Below are positions 1 through 10,977 of a stretch of DNA of 64,000 bases, one piece after another. The notes beneath the pieces were generated by a model. It worked only from the letters and a program-made list of their open reading frames with translations. It searched no databases and was not told where the DNA came from. The first letter of the stretch is position 1, and every line of letters starts with the position of its first letter. A program made the translations under genes and the position numbers. Origin of the DNA: Caenorhabditis elegans (taxonomy: Eukaryota > Nematoda > Chromadorea > Rhabditida > Rhabditidae); assembly GCF_000002985.6 (NCBI RefSeq), contig NC_003282.8, positions 15,934,001 to 15,998,000 of the forward strand. The letters run 5' to 3'.

Positions 1-17
1 CTGCCGACAATAACAAA
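1..17 (-). ncRNA. Predicted 21U-RNA (cut by window start)
   Basis: CTGTTTCA core on minus at 56-63; T 39 nt downstream at 17, preceded by CAG (YRN). The RNA would run past base 1. Confidence 0.5.
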
Positions 18-1051
18 CTGCTATAAATTAATGCTTGTTTTACTTTCGGGGGCGCTGAAACAGTGAATTTTTCTGATAGACAGAACTCGAACAGATGTAT
101 GTAGATTAGTGTTTCCTTCAAAAATGAACGGCGCCCGACACCTGACAGGCCCAAGTAATAGTGCAGCTGGCGGTAAACCCCATTAGATGTCGGGTGCTGC
201 TAAAACAATTCAGGGACATTTTGGCATGTTATTGAAAATCTTTGAAAACTTATGCCTTTTTACAACTGTAAGAAACATTGTTTACCTGCATTTTTTTTCT
301 AATTTAAATTTTTAATAAAAATCACAAACATTAACAGAACTATAATATAAAATGCAACTGGATGTGACGGTTTACACAATTTTTCTAAACAAAAAAGTAT
401 TAAATCATTTACTTGCCTCAAAATGCTGTAAAAGAATTCAATTTTTAGTTGTAGGAGAGCTGAAACAATGCATTTTTAATGGGTATTTTGAACCTTAACG
501 TTTTCGTAGAAGCTGAACTCAAGGAACTACAAATGAGTTTTTTGTATCAAAAAAATCGAAAGCGCCTGACACTTGACGGGATCCAAACCTCAGTGCAACT
601 GACAATGAACCCCGGCAGGTGTCGGACGCTGCAAAACAATTCAAATCCATTGGGATAACCTACTAAACATTTTTTTGTAGTACTCTGATTTTGGACAACT
701 TTGAGAAACATTCTTAGTTTAAAAAAATTTTGCTGTTTCAAATTTGGAATAAAACTAACAAATTTTTTTTAACCAAGATTGCGTTTCCAATTCTGAGGAT
801 GTATTCAAAAAAAAAACTTTTTTATCGTAGTTGAGCAGAAACAGTGAATTTCATTTTCTCAAGTTAATATAATTTAGTTGTTTTGTATAAGAAAACTGGC
901 AGCGGCCGACACCTGACGGATCACAATATAAAGCATAGTTTCATTACATTTTTTGTAAAACTCTGCTGGTTAAAAATTTTCAGATATATTTTTTATAAAA
1001 CATTTTACTGTTTCAAACTCTATGTAAAAATTCACAGTAATAATGGGATGG

Positions 1052-1072
1052 TGCAATTGACTTCGGAAGCAG
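1052..1072 (+). ncRNA. Predicted 21U-RNA
   Basis: CTGTTTCA core at 1008-1015; T at +37 preceded by TGG (YRN). Confidence 0.45.
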
Positions 1073-2716
1073 ACGTTAATGGTGAAAAAAATTCTATGTA
1101 ATTTTTACGGAACACTGCTTGTTCTGTTTGTTTGGAAATTTATTTTAAAAAATTAAACAGGAGAGAAAACCCAGCTTTTTTCTGGAGATTTCAAAATTCT
1201 ACATAAAAAACTATAGAAAAAAGCTCAAAAATTTCCCAAATCACTTGACTAATATCTTGTGTTTCCCCAAAGTTTTTCTCATGTTTCAACCATCAATTAA
1301 ATAGGCTTTACTTAAAAACGTGATATTCAGAAATTTTTTGGGCTTTTGATGATATTACCACGTTTGTAACAGATGTTTAGTGTAATAGGATTCAATGTTT
1401 CCAATTTCTCTGTAGTAATTTGTGTAAGAGTTCTATTATTAAGCTTTTCATGTACAAAACCGTACCTTCAAAGTTCGGAAAAACTTCTAGAAATTTCTCA
1501 GAATTCTCTGACAAATCTGGAATAATCTTGAAACTTTTCGACAATTCATAAAGTTTCTGGACGTTTTTGGTAACTTCAAAATTTTAATCCCAAAATGGAA
1601 GACAAAAGGCAGTAGGTAGGCAGTAGGCAGGCAGGCTAGCCACGCAAGTTGATTCGAAGTGAGCTTATTCTTGGACAAAATATGAATCAAATCTAATGAA
1701 AAACGCGAAAATTTTAGATGTGGGTGAAACGGGTTTTTAATATTTTTCAGCTAAACGAGCAATTTTTGAGAGAACAGGTGGATCATTATTAGGGTATTAG
1801 TTTACAACAGTAAATCGAATTTATGAAACGGTAAATTTTTAATTTTTTTCTAAGAAATTCGACGAACAACTTTTTTGGGGCACTATATGCATAGTAAACC
1901 TCCACTGAAAACAGTATTATTAGTAATCATTTTGAAACGTGCTTCCGCAGAATGTTTTAAATTAAAACAATTTTCGTAAGAGGAATAGTTGATTTTCTTC
2001 CAGTAATTTTAACTAATAAATGCACATTCCGAAACATTGAATTCCGATAATCTGTATGGTTCTAGTTTAGATTTGTTTTTTGAGTCACTTGTAAGACGCA
2101 AAATTGTCATTTTTTGATTTTAACAATATTAAGTTTAGGATACGTTGGAAGTGTAAATTACACCTGCTTTCTTTTAAAAAAGAAGTTTGAAACCGTAACT
2201 TACACTAATTTTTAAAATTTTATTCCGATTACAACAATTGTTTCACTAATGCTTTTCAATAAATAACTATTCCATAAAAGGAAGTGTCGGAACATATCTT
2301 TACTATAATATGAAGAAAAAATTAGTAGAAAGAAATTCAGAAAATTTTCAAAAACAAAGAGAAACAGTGGAAAAATAATTTGAGCTTCAGAAAATTATCT
2401 TCCAGCCGATATAAGAATCTACTTACCGCCTTTTTCTAATTTTTCATGCATGCAAACCCAACTGATAACCTAATAGTTGCAAAAAAAATTACGAGATAAA
2501 CGTTTTCCTTGAAATAGAACATTATTTTTTTAGAGGAAAAAAATTTAGTGATTAATATTAATTGCCCCGAAAAATGTTTTAAATATGTTCTTTCAGCAAA
2601 TTAACAGGAAAATATACTGAACTGTGTTTGTTTCTGATATTACAGTTTTTTACAGCCAGAGGTACTCGTTTGCAGCTCGTTATCACTTTAGACATTTCAA
2701 TTGGTTTATAATCGAT

Positions 2717-2737
2717 ACAGTGACTTACCACAGACCA
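2717..2737 (-). ncRNA. Predicted 21U-RNA
   Basis: Core on minus at 2776-2783; T at +39 preceded by CAA. Confidence 0.55.
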
Positions 2738-3111
2738 TTGACTTGTTAAATCTGCAATTTGTGAAATGATGATTTTGAAACAGCAATTCACATAAAATAT
2801 TTTAGTAAGAATTTTTTGATTGGTTCGAATTTCTGCTTTATTAAAAGCTACTGTCATATTATAATTCAACAAAACCTCAACTTTTTTCCATTTCATATTA
2901 CCTGAAAAGCCAGAACAATGAGAAAAATTTGTCATTCGGAGAATTCTGCCAATTTGTGAATTCACTTATGTCGTCAACATGAAACACGATGTAATTTTAC
3001 TATATTGCAAACTTTTTTTCAGCGTTCCAAAAACATTCCCCGTTATTATAAAGTATTGCAAATTCAATCAAATAAAAATCTTTATTGATAATTCCCAGAT
3101 TTGAAAATTCA

Positions 3112-6100
3112 TTACACAAGTGATGGGAACTCGTTTATGTGACCAATGTGAAAAATGCATTTTGGACAAGTAGGTTTTTGCGATAGCCATTGAGTTGCAC
3201 ACTGAAAATAATTCATTATGTACACCCCAACTAATATCAGCCGCCGACATCTCACGGGTTCCGCGTTCAACCTCTCTGAGGGCGTGGCGCACTGTCGCGA
3301 TAAACATAATGAAGCGAGGAACCCGTGAGATGTCGGCAGCAGCGAATACTAGTTGGAGTCCCGATTTTGGCTCACATGGGAATGATAAATTTCAGTGCAC
3401 CGCGGGCATTGAACTGTTCCATTTTCCAAATCAATATCTTCTCTACAAATGATACATTCGGATTCAAATTCTTCAGTGGCATTTGATGACGTCACATCAA
3501 AGGTCGCAATGAGTTCTTCTCCGTCTCTCAAGAACCCATCCGATACAGATTCTGCACATTTTGGAGCCACTTTATCTTGGAACTCTTGAATGGTCCTTTC
3601 TTTAGCTTGCAATTCAGTTTGAAGTCTGAAAAGAAAAATGAAATTTTTTTCTCTTCTAATCAAACAAAGACACCTTACTCTTCCAACTTCTTTTCCCAAG
3701 TTTCCTGGTTTTCCTTGAAAGCTCTTTTTTCAGCCGAAAGCTTTTTCTCGAGTATTTTGATTTTATTCAAACTGGTCTTTAATTCGGCATTTGCCTTGTT
3801 GCATCGTTCACTGGTTCTGAAGCATTTCTCGCAGGGCTTTGCTTCTGGTACGGGTATGACGGGTGGTGGTGGCGGTGGAGTTGGCTCTGGCGGCTCCGCC
3901 GCCTTTCTCAGCTTCTGCTTCTGCCGTTTCAGCTTCTTCTTGTCAAGTGGTACATCTGGTGAGGCGTCTGACCCAATTTTATTCTCACTTTTTACATTCA
4001 CCTCCTTAAGGTCTAATGTCGCGTGGCCCATACATTGTCTGAGAATTTTCAAAGAAATTTTCAGAATTTCCGAGCTGTGCCAGATCCCGGGGTTTTTGTA
4101 TTCACAAACGATAAAGTGGCGTTCTCTCCGTTTACGATTGCAATGCAGCCAATCATGAGGGTCCGCGTGTTCTGAAAATTAATGATATGACGATTTGGAT
4201 GTGAAAGAAAATTACATACCACATTTCGAAATAGTCGTCAAGCACTCTCTGGCCAGTTTGAGCTTTGCTTGGTTCTGCTCGAGGATCACTACCTAAAAAT
4301 GTTTTATTTGTGTGGCAGCCGACATTTCCCGGGTTCCGGTAGATGTCGGGTGTTCTGCCGCGCCTAGGGCTTCCATCTCGGCGCCGGTTCGTGGCCTTCG
4401 CCGGCCGGTGAAAGGCCTCAAACAGCCTCACGCCGCCACTAACGCCGCGATACATCCGCATCAGGGGCGTGCGACAAATCTCAAAATTTGCCGAGTTCGG
4501 CAAATTTGGCAAATTTCTTTTTTCCAATCTTTGCCGAGCACGGCAAATTCGGCAATTTTGCTGAGCTCGGCAAACGACAAACTCGGCAAATTTGCCGCAC
4601 ACCCCTGATCCGCATGCATTGTGCGGCGCGGAACCCCGAATGTGTCGGCCGCTTCCAAATAACTACCTTTCGCACTTCGTTGCGCACAATAGCGTTGCAT
4701 AAACTACGGTGTGCAGCCGTAAATCCTGACTACAGAAACAGCGGAGTTGACGCCAAAATGCACATCGCGGCGACCGGCGAAGGTCGGCCGGCGTAAGGCG
4801 CCCACTCCGCGCCGCTCTCACATAGAAGCCCTAACTCACCATCAAATCCTCTTCACTCTCCCAAGTCTTCAACGGAACTTTGAAGTTGATAGCCTTTCTA
4901 ATACACCTCTTCAAGTCATCCATATCCTCGTCGAAAAAGTTGTCCATCCATCCCAACATGAACAAGACCCTGGCTTTCCAAGCCGGAAGGAAGGCCTGAT
5001 CAATCTGCTTCACGGTCGCCGAGACTGGGTGAAGGCATTGATGGATCCCGTAAGTTTTACATTCAGCGAGGAAATATGACATTTTAACAGGAACTCTTGG
5101 CTCAATCTCGAATAGGTTCACCATCGGTGGGAAAGCTCTGTCACGTCTGATTTGGTAGTTGCAGTGGGTTTTGAGGTGATTGATCTTGTCGGACAGAGCA
5201 TGAAGATCCACGTATGTTTCCTGAAAAGAAGATGGATGAAATTGATTGGTTCTGAGCCATCTTGAGCATGTACTCAAAGTGAAAAACTGCATGGCGTGTA
5301 CGCAGAAAACCGAAAATCGGGACCCCAACCAATATCAGGCCACCGTCATCTCACGGGTTCCGCGCGCCGTTGCGTTCCACTCGCTGTGGGCGTGGCGAGC
5401 TGTCCTGCCTGTTGCAAGTTAAACATAGCGGCGCGCGGAAGCCGTGAGATGTCGGCGGCCTGATATTGGTTGGGGTCCCGATTTTTGTCTTTTTTCTGTG
5501 ATTTTTTTTATTTTGAGCCTACCTCTCCCATCGATAAATATTCCCTCATCACTGCGATAATCATTGTCTTAAAGTCCTGCTTGCACGTTGTATGCTTGCT
5601 ACAATATTCCCGACTCCAATTCACATCACAAACAATATACGCGAAAATTGAGAAAACTGCATGAGAGACTTCTATTGCACTGTAGCAATAGGGAGATAAA
5701 ACGTGCAAATATTGGTCTCGTGGATGCATCATCATTTGTTCCCTTGAGACGAGATTGGTCACTTCCGGTGCTAGCTGAAAATTATTTTGATTCACTAAAA
5801 TTGATTGCGCACTACACTCAAAATAAAAAAAAACTGCGCTCCGTGTACTGCAGAAAACCTAATATTTAATATCAGGCCGTCGACATCTCACGGACTTCGC
5901 GCGCCGCTATGTTTATCTCCCAGCGGGCGGAGACAGCTTACCACGCCCACAACGAGTTAAACACAGCGGCGCGCGGAGTCCATGAGATGTCGGCGGCCTG
6001 ATATTGGTTGGGGTCCCGAATTTTGCCTTTTCTCCGTGAGTGGACGAGAAAAAGGCGGGGCCTAAATATTAGTTTTCTGCAGTACACGCCACGCAGTTTT

Positions 6101-7491
6101 TTTTATTTTGAGTGTAAGCCTCTCACGAAGTCGAGGCACGAAAAGGGCACACCACGCCCGCCTACTCCCGCACTCCCGTGCGCCCGCACTATCCTACTCC
6201 GTGTACTGCGGCCGACGCTGCGCGGGACCTCGCGTCACTATAGTTGTGTACGACAGAAAAGGGCGTAGTGCCTTCGTGAAAAGCCTATTGCGCACAATCT
6301 ACCCTACCGTAAGTTTTGTTTTATCTACGTCAAAATCGTCCAGAATCTCGTCTAGTTTCTTCAGATCAACTGTCGAGTGTCCGGCTATATCACCTTGCAG
6401 CTCTACACGATATTTTCGGATTTTTTGCTTTCCCGCTTCGTTAATTGGATTTCCCTGTTGTTTGAGCAAAATCGGAATTATGTCGAGCAAATCTTCCACG
6501 AAGATTCTCCGATGTGCATCAGGATTGATAAGTGTAGATGTCACAGTTCGTAGATAGACATCCAGCTGGTGCAGCTCCGCGAGCTCTGTTATATTCGGAA
6601 GTTGGTGTCTATTGTCTAAAGGTCTTAAAGTATCCTTGTCAATGTTCATGAGGAAATCCACGTTGTCATAAATCCATCTCATATCCTTGATGTTCAGGTA
6701 GAATGGGCGATACTCGATATTCTTAAGCATCATGTACTTTCTCAGCTTTGAAATCTGTTTGTCGGTGAGTTTGTGCTGGTGTCTCTCGACATATAGACTG
6801 ACGAGCATTGCAGCAACTGCGCAGCTTACCGTGAGAACCTGGCCATCCAAACAGATGAGCTTTTCGGAAATTAGCTGAAATTCGGGATTTAGGGAGTTTT
6901 GGAGAATTTGGATCGCTGCGCCCATTCGCCATGAGCCCCATTACTGAGAGTAGGGCTCCCAGCTGAGTGATGCGGGGGCCGGCGCCGCGGTGTGTGCGCA
7001 ACGTAGTGCTAGAATTTAGTCATTTGAAAGCGGCCGACACATTCGGGGTTCCGCAGCTTGGCGTGAAATGAGTAGCTTGGTGTGTGCGCAACATAGTGCG
7101 AGAATTTAGATATTTGAAAGCGGCCGACACTGTCGAGGTTCCGCGCCACTGCGACGACCTCATGGGAACCCTAACTACTAGTTAGTAGCTACCTAACGCT
7201 ACAAAAGTACGATAGCTACTAGTAGGACCCATCGCTGCGAGACCTATCGCCGTGTGACCCAACGAATTTTTTTCTCACCAGTTTTTCTCGATACAGTACG
7301 ACATCTTTCCTTTTATACTCCTTCGATTCTGATCCCGCAAACTTCTTCTCCTGTAGGAAGTGATTTGAAATTCCATCTGGCTCCTGAACATTCTTGTGTT
7401 TGTCCTCCAACTCACTACAAATCGGACTAGCTTCGGCTTGTGATGCCCGGAGGCTCGGTAACTGACGATGTTTTCCTGCTCTGGACAACAT
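3112..7491 (-). CDS. RING-finger protein, probable E3 ubiquitin ligase, 8 exons
   Basis: Exons on the minus strand: 7491-7279, 6874-6308, 5774-5523, 5220-4840, 4292-4220, 4171-3679, 3625-3376, 3201-3112. Every join keeps frame and the product is about 772 residues. The C-terminus carries a RING-type zinc finger split by the last intron: CIIC, then CPRC, YHSHC, and CPKC 28 residues before the stop. Just before it, about residues 610-670, is a Lys/Glu-rich coiled coil preceded by a Pro-rich patch. The N-terminal 500 residues look alpha-helical and I do not recognise a domain there; a Cys/His-rich segment (HADPHDWLHC) lies near residue 500. RING proteins of this type usually transfer ubiquitin from an E2, so ligase activity is inferred. 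In the RING the usual C-x-H is not seen and CPRC may supply ligands instead. A poly(A) signal AATAAA lies about 25 nt past the stop. Introns 2, 3 and 7 are filled largely with one palindromic MITE family. Confidence 0.85.
3218..3372. mobile_element. Core of palindromic MITE in last RING-gene intron
   Basis: An imperfect palindrome with arms reading ACCCCAACTAATATCAG...GCCGACATCTCACGGGTTCC and their inverse GGAACCCGTGAGATGTCGGC...CTAGTTGG. It makes up almost all of the 174-nt intron 7 of the RING gene. It matches the centre of the longer elements at 5271-5521, 5815-6114 and 17232-17589, but lacks their outer CACTCAAAA ends. Confidence 0.75.
4312..4830. repeat. GC-rich inverted repeats in RING-gene intron 4
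   Basis: Around the hAT-like MITE, this intron holds GC-rich fragments: a CCGACATTTCCCGGG/TAGATGTCGGG pair at about 4318-4350, GCCGGCC-rich blocks at about 4380-4420 and 4765-4800, and at 4616-4700 a block which is the reverse complement of the repeat at 6990-7140 (shared GGAACCCCGAATGTGTCGG). Confidence 0.6.
4462..4607. mobile_element. hAT-like MITE, 146 bp, with 8-bp target duplication
   Basis: Termini CAGGGGCGTGCG and CGCACACCCCTG are inverted repeats. The element is flanked on both sides by the octamer ATCCGCAT (4454-4461 and 4608-4615). The 8-bp duplication and CAGGG ends are typical of hAT-superfamily non-autonomous elements. The interior is a run of GGCAAAT/GCCGAGC repeats with no coding capacity. 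It sits in intron 4 of the RING gene. Confidence 0.8.
5271..5521. mobile_element. Palindromic MITE abutting a splice donor
   Basis: Same family as 5815-6114. The left end is TACTCAAAGTGAAAAACTGC, the right end TTTATTTTGAG plus CCTA. The centre is a near palindrome (ATCTCACGGGTTCCGCGCGCCG and its inverse). It fills intron 3 of the RING gene, and its right-hand TA supplies the U and A of the GUA that starts the intron at 5522. Confidence 0.75.
5815..6114. mobile_element. Complete palindromic MITE, 300 bp, TA target duplication
   Basis: Bounded by TA at 5813-5814 and 6115-6116. The ends are CACTCAAAATAAAAAAAAAC and AGTTTTTTTTATTTTGAGTG, inverted repeats. The inner arms carry ACATCTCACGGACTTCGCGC and its inverse. 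TA duplication and lack of coding capacity suit a Tc1/mariner-mobilised MITE (inference). It lies in intron 2 of the RING gene. Confidence 0.85.
6990..7142. repeat. Tandem two-copy repeat in RING-gene intron 1
   Basis: A unit beginning GTGTGCGCAAC and running through GCGGCCGACAC to GGTTCCGC occurs twice, at about 6992-7053 and 7080-7142. An inverted diverged copy lies at about 4616-4700 in intron 4 of the same gene. Confidence 0.7.
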
Positions 7492-8534
7492 TTTGAATGT
7501 TCTCTGTAAAAGTTTGACGTTGATGAGGTCTATTTCGTGAATAAAGATACTTTTCAAACTGCAGAAACAAGCGGAAACTGAAATAATTGTTTGTTTTGTT
7601 CGAATTGTTTGTGAGTTGGAAGTTCGAACTTGTCAAAAATGTTTGTTTGGAACTCACGTAAAAATTATTTCAAATTGTTTTTTTTTAACAAAATAAAAAA
7701 ATTATTTAATGATAAGATAATAAAGTTAAAATCAGTGAAGTGAAGTAAAAGTGAAAATTTTTATGAAACTCATAAAACAGTCCAAAAATTATAGGTAGTT
7801 TATAGGTATTATAACAGACAATTTCTCTACTCGAAAGTTTTAAATTTAGAGCATACCATGATTCATCCTGTAAAGATGTATTTAAATCAAAAACTCTCAC
7901 TTTGTTATGATTACAGGAGTGGCAGATGAAATTTCAACAAGGTTTTGTTTTCGATAATCGGAAATTCGATAATTTAAATCTCAAATGTTTCACAATTGAA
8001 ATTTCAAAAGAAAGAATGGAGGTTGGCAACTTTGTTGAATATAAATATCAGCATGTTTTCTTGACTCATTGAAACAGGCTCGAAACTAATAAATTTTCAA
8101 AGCTATAGGCAACCTTCCCAGGGAAGTTTAGACTTTGAATTCATAATTTAAAAAACTCAAAATCAGGTGGAAAATTCATTAGCTATCCTAAAAAAAATAT
8201 TTCACACTGGCATAATAAGTTTACTGTTCCAATGATGTTGAACATTTGGACCGAGATTCAACATTTATTATATTTTCTAGTTTTAGGTCAATGTATTATT
8301 CCACTTCGATTCATAAAAGCTGAAGATTTCAGTTTTTGTTATATGAAAAGTTAAAAAAAAAACAGTGAAAAGGTCTTATTTGACAAGATTGATTTGGCTT
8401 GAAGAAAAAAAATTGAAACGAGAAAAAACAAACATAATTATTTCTGTTTCTGAATATTCTTTTCTGAATAAAATAATGGTTATTAGAGAAAACGAGAAAC
8501 AAACAAAACAACAAATGAATCAGACATTGTGCTA

Positions 8535-10430
8535 TCAATGGGCAATTCCGTTTCCGTTTGAGATCGTTTTTCCTCCAATCTTTTTAAGAAGTTCAACGTC
8601 AATCTGGAGATGACGTGGCTGCTCCCATGGGAATTCATTGTGTCCAAAGTGTCCGTTCTCAGCGGTTGGTTCATAAATTGGTTTCTTCAAATCGAGATCC
8701 CTGAAACTTTACAATTAACAAAAATATTAGTTTATGGCTGACATACTTAATAATCATTCCAGGTCGCAAATCAAAGTTGTCATTGACAATTTTCAATAGT
8801 TCTCCTTCGTTCAACGCAGATGTTCCGAAAGAGAACACCATCACTGAAAGTGGTTTGGCTACTCCGATTGCATAAGATACTTGAACAAGACAACGGCGAC
8901 AGAGTCCTGATTTGACCAGTGACTTGGCAACCCAACGAGCAGCATAAGCGGCAGAACGATCGACTTTGGTGGGGTCTTTTCCAGAGAAAGCACCTCCTCC
9001 GTGAGCTCCCCATCCTCCGTAGGTGTCAACGATGATCTTACGTCCAGTAAGTCCAGCATCTCCCATTGGTCCTCCAATAATGAACGATCCACATGGATTG
9101 AGATGGTAGATAGTTTTGTCGTCGATGAGATTGGCAGGAATCACTGCTTTGATAACCTAAAACCAAACAATAAATATAGTTTTATTTTTTATTAATATTT
9201 TTAATTACCTTCACGATGAGTTCCTTTCTCAAATCATCGAGACTGATATCTGGAGAATGTTGGGTGGAGATAACAACAGTGTGGACGCGCAGTGGGATAC
9301 ATGCTCCTCCTTCCGAAGCATATTCGATTGTGACTTGGGTCTTCGAGTCCGGACGAACCCATTCGAGCTCTCCAGATCTACGGAGCTCGTGAAGCTTCCG
9401 GTTCAACTTGTGCGACAAGAGAAGAGTCAATGGCATAGCTTCTTCGGTTTCATCAGTAGCATATCCAAACATGATTCCTTGATCTCCAGCTCCGACATCG
9501 TCACTATCCTTGTCCACGTGGACTCCAGCAGCGATTTCAGGTGATTGTTGTTCAAGTGCAACAAGAACATTGCATGTCTTGTAATCGAATCCTGAAAATG
9601 AATAACGTATTTAATCAATAAACCAAGAAATTGAGATTCCTAACACAACGTGACGAGCCAATCGTGTAGAAACGAAATTATATTCTTCATACCTTTCGAG
9701 GAATCATCGTATCCAATTTTCTTAATGACGTTTCGGACGAGAACCTGGTAGTCGACGATAGCTTTCGAGGTGATCTCACCGCACAACATGATCATACATC
9801 GTTTTAGTCACCGTTTCTGTAATCAAAGTAACCGTTGTAACAGGTAAAGAAACATATTGTTGCGATAAGCTTCAACCCCGTTTCCCGCATCATCCAACAC
9901 CCGTAGAGCCAGAAATCAGAGACATGAATAGGCGATAAATTTAAAAGAACTACAGGAAACGGTACGAGTTAACTGTTGATCCTTCTGCAAATCAAATTCA
10001 CAACACAAATATCAATATCATGTTAACACGATGTGAGTGTGCTGAATGTGACCGCCTGGCTTCCATATCGCCGAATCTCTGAATGTTGTTAGGGGATAAT
10101 AATAGGGACTTTTGCTCATCACAGGTCCATGTTGTTGTTGAACTTTCGTTGAAGGATGTTGAAAAGTCCTGAATCACTTACCACATGCAACCTTCGCGTG
10201 AGGATCTTGAGCCAAATGAGCATCAAGAACAGCGTCCGAGATCTGAAAATAGACATCTTCGTTTGAGAAATTACATTTATAATATATACGCATTTTCGGA
10301 ACCATGGAACTAAAAAACCTGGCACTTCAATAATATTTTTCGTTGGCTACTTGCTTACCTGGTCACACATCTTGTCAGGATGCCCTTCAGAGACAGATTC
10401 GGAGGTGAAAAGGAACTTGTGTTGCGACAT
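8535..10430 (-). pseudogene. S-adenosylmethionine synthetase gene with a frameshift
   Basis: Six exons: 10430-10359, 10242-10182, 9816-9693, 9591-9209, 9156-8747, 8700-8535. The family makes S-adenosylmethionine from ATP and methionine in the cytosol. Visible signatures are SEGHPDK in exon 1, [12 protein letters not shown] in exon 4, and [19 protein letters not shown] in exon 5; the C-terminus is complete. All splice sites look normal. Exon 3 is 124 nt, one more than the frame allows: the conserved TVTKTGMIMLCGE is spelled ACTAAAACG-ATGT-ATGATC, four bases where the Gly codon belongs. Upstream frame ends in TGA after MYDHVVR; in the downstream frame a TGA lies just upstream. The rest has no other break, so this is either a young pseudogene, a truncated gene starting at an internal ATG in exon 3, or a sequence error. 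An acceptor site (TATTTTTCAG) 31 nt before the ATG suggests past trans-splicing. C. elegans has several sams genes; I cannot say which this is. Confidence 0.85.
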
Positions 10431-10528
10431 TTTGTTCAGTTGGAAGGTTGAAACACTTCGTCTGAAAAATAGTGGTTGGGTTTAGATACACTATCCACCA
10501 ACAAGTACTAAATATGAATATTACGAAA

Positions 10529-10549
10529 AGAAGGAAAAAAGAATCGCTA
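10529..10549 (-). ncRNA. Predicted 21U-RNA
   Basis: Core on minus at 10589-10596; T at +40 preceded by TGA. Confidence 0.45.
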
Positions 10550-10639
10550 TCATTCAATGAGGGTTTGAATTAAAATTTGATAACATCATGAAACAGCAAA
10601 GATTAGAACATTACGTTGAGAAGTTATAGAAAAATCCGA

Positions 10640-10965
10640 TTTTCAAAAAGTAAAAAAAAAAACAACTGTAGATAATAGCTGTTATAATTTTGGGTAACAA
10701 CTTTAGATATTATTTTTGAAAAGAAATAGACGACTGCTCACAATGAGAGCTGGACAAGAGAATGAGTCTACATGCAGAGTGTGCCGAAAAAAATATTAGA
10801 AATCGATCGATTGGAACGCTGCGTTTGTTAAAAAAATATTGATTAGTTTTCCACAGGGAGATGATGAGAAATGCCGTCAAGTTAAACGCGACGAGAAAAA
10901 GAAAATTTGACTGTTTCAATTGGTTGTTATAAACTTGGATACGATTTATATAGTATTAATACTGA
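10640..10965. repeat. Upstream module of SAM synthetase, inverted copy of 12385-12720
   Basis: Read on the minus strand, this block matches the plus strand upstream of the skr gene over about 330 bp. Long near-identical stretches include GAAACAGTCAAATTTTC, CAACGCAGCGTTCCAATCG-type sequence and TCTCATTGTGAGCAGTCGTC. Each copy lies a few hundred bases upstream of the gene it faces. Each holds a 21U-type core (10911-10918 and 12421-12428). A weaker third piece is at about 11345-11440. Confidence 0.8.
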
Positions 10966-10977
10966 ACTAATTATACA
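10957..10977 (+). ncRNA. Predicted 21U-RNA, sams-side copy
   Basis: Core at 10911-10918; T at +39 preceded by TAT. The core is in the inverted duplication; its partner is 12421-12428. Confidence 0.6.

Larger units (their letters stand above)
1..3111. other. Intergenic, AT-rich, no gene recognised
   Basis: No convincing coding exon is visible. The stretch holds small inverted-repeat remnants built on a CCGACA/TGTCGG core (about 132-200, 563-637 and 897-920) and 21U-RNA type cores at 56-63, 733-740, 1008-1015 and 2776-2783. An open frame on the minus strand at 2579-2965 (128 codons) has no domain I recognise and no clear splice or start context. Confidence 0.6.

Noticed and set aside
2579-2965. 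128-codon open frame on the minus strand
   Set aside because: No recognised domain, no acceptor-like site before the start and no neighbouring exons. It could be a decayed gene but I cannot support it.
4312-4796. Open frames in the GC-rich part of RING-gene intron 4
   Set aside because: They follow from inverted GC-rich repeats and the hAT-like MITE; no domain is encoded and RING-gene exons lie on both sides.
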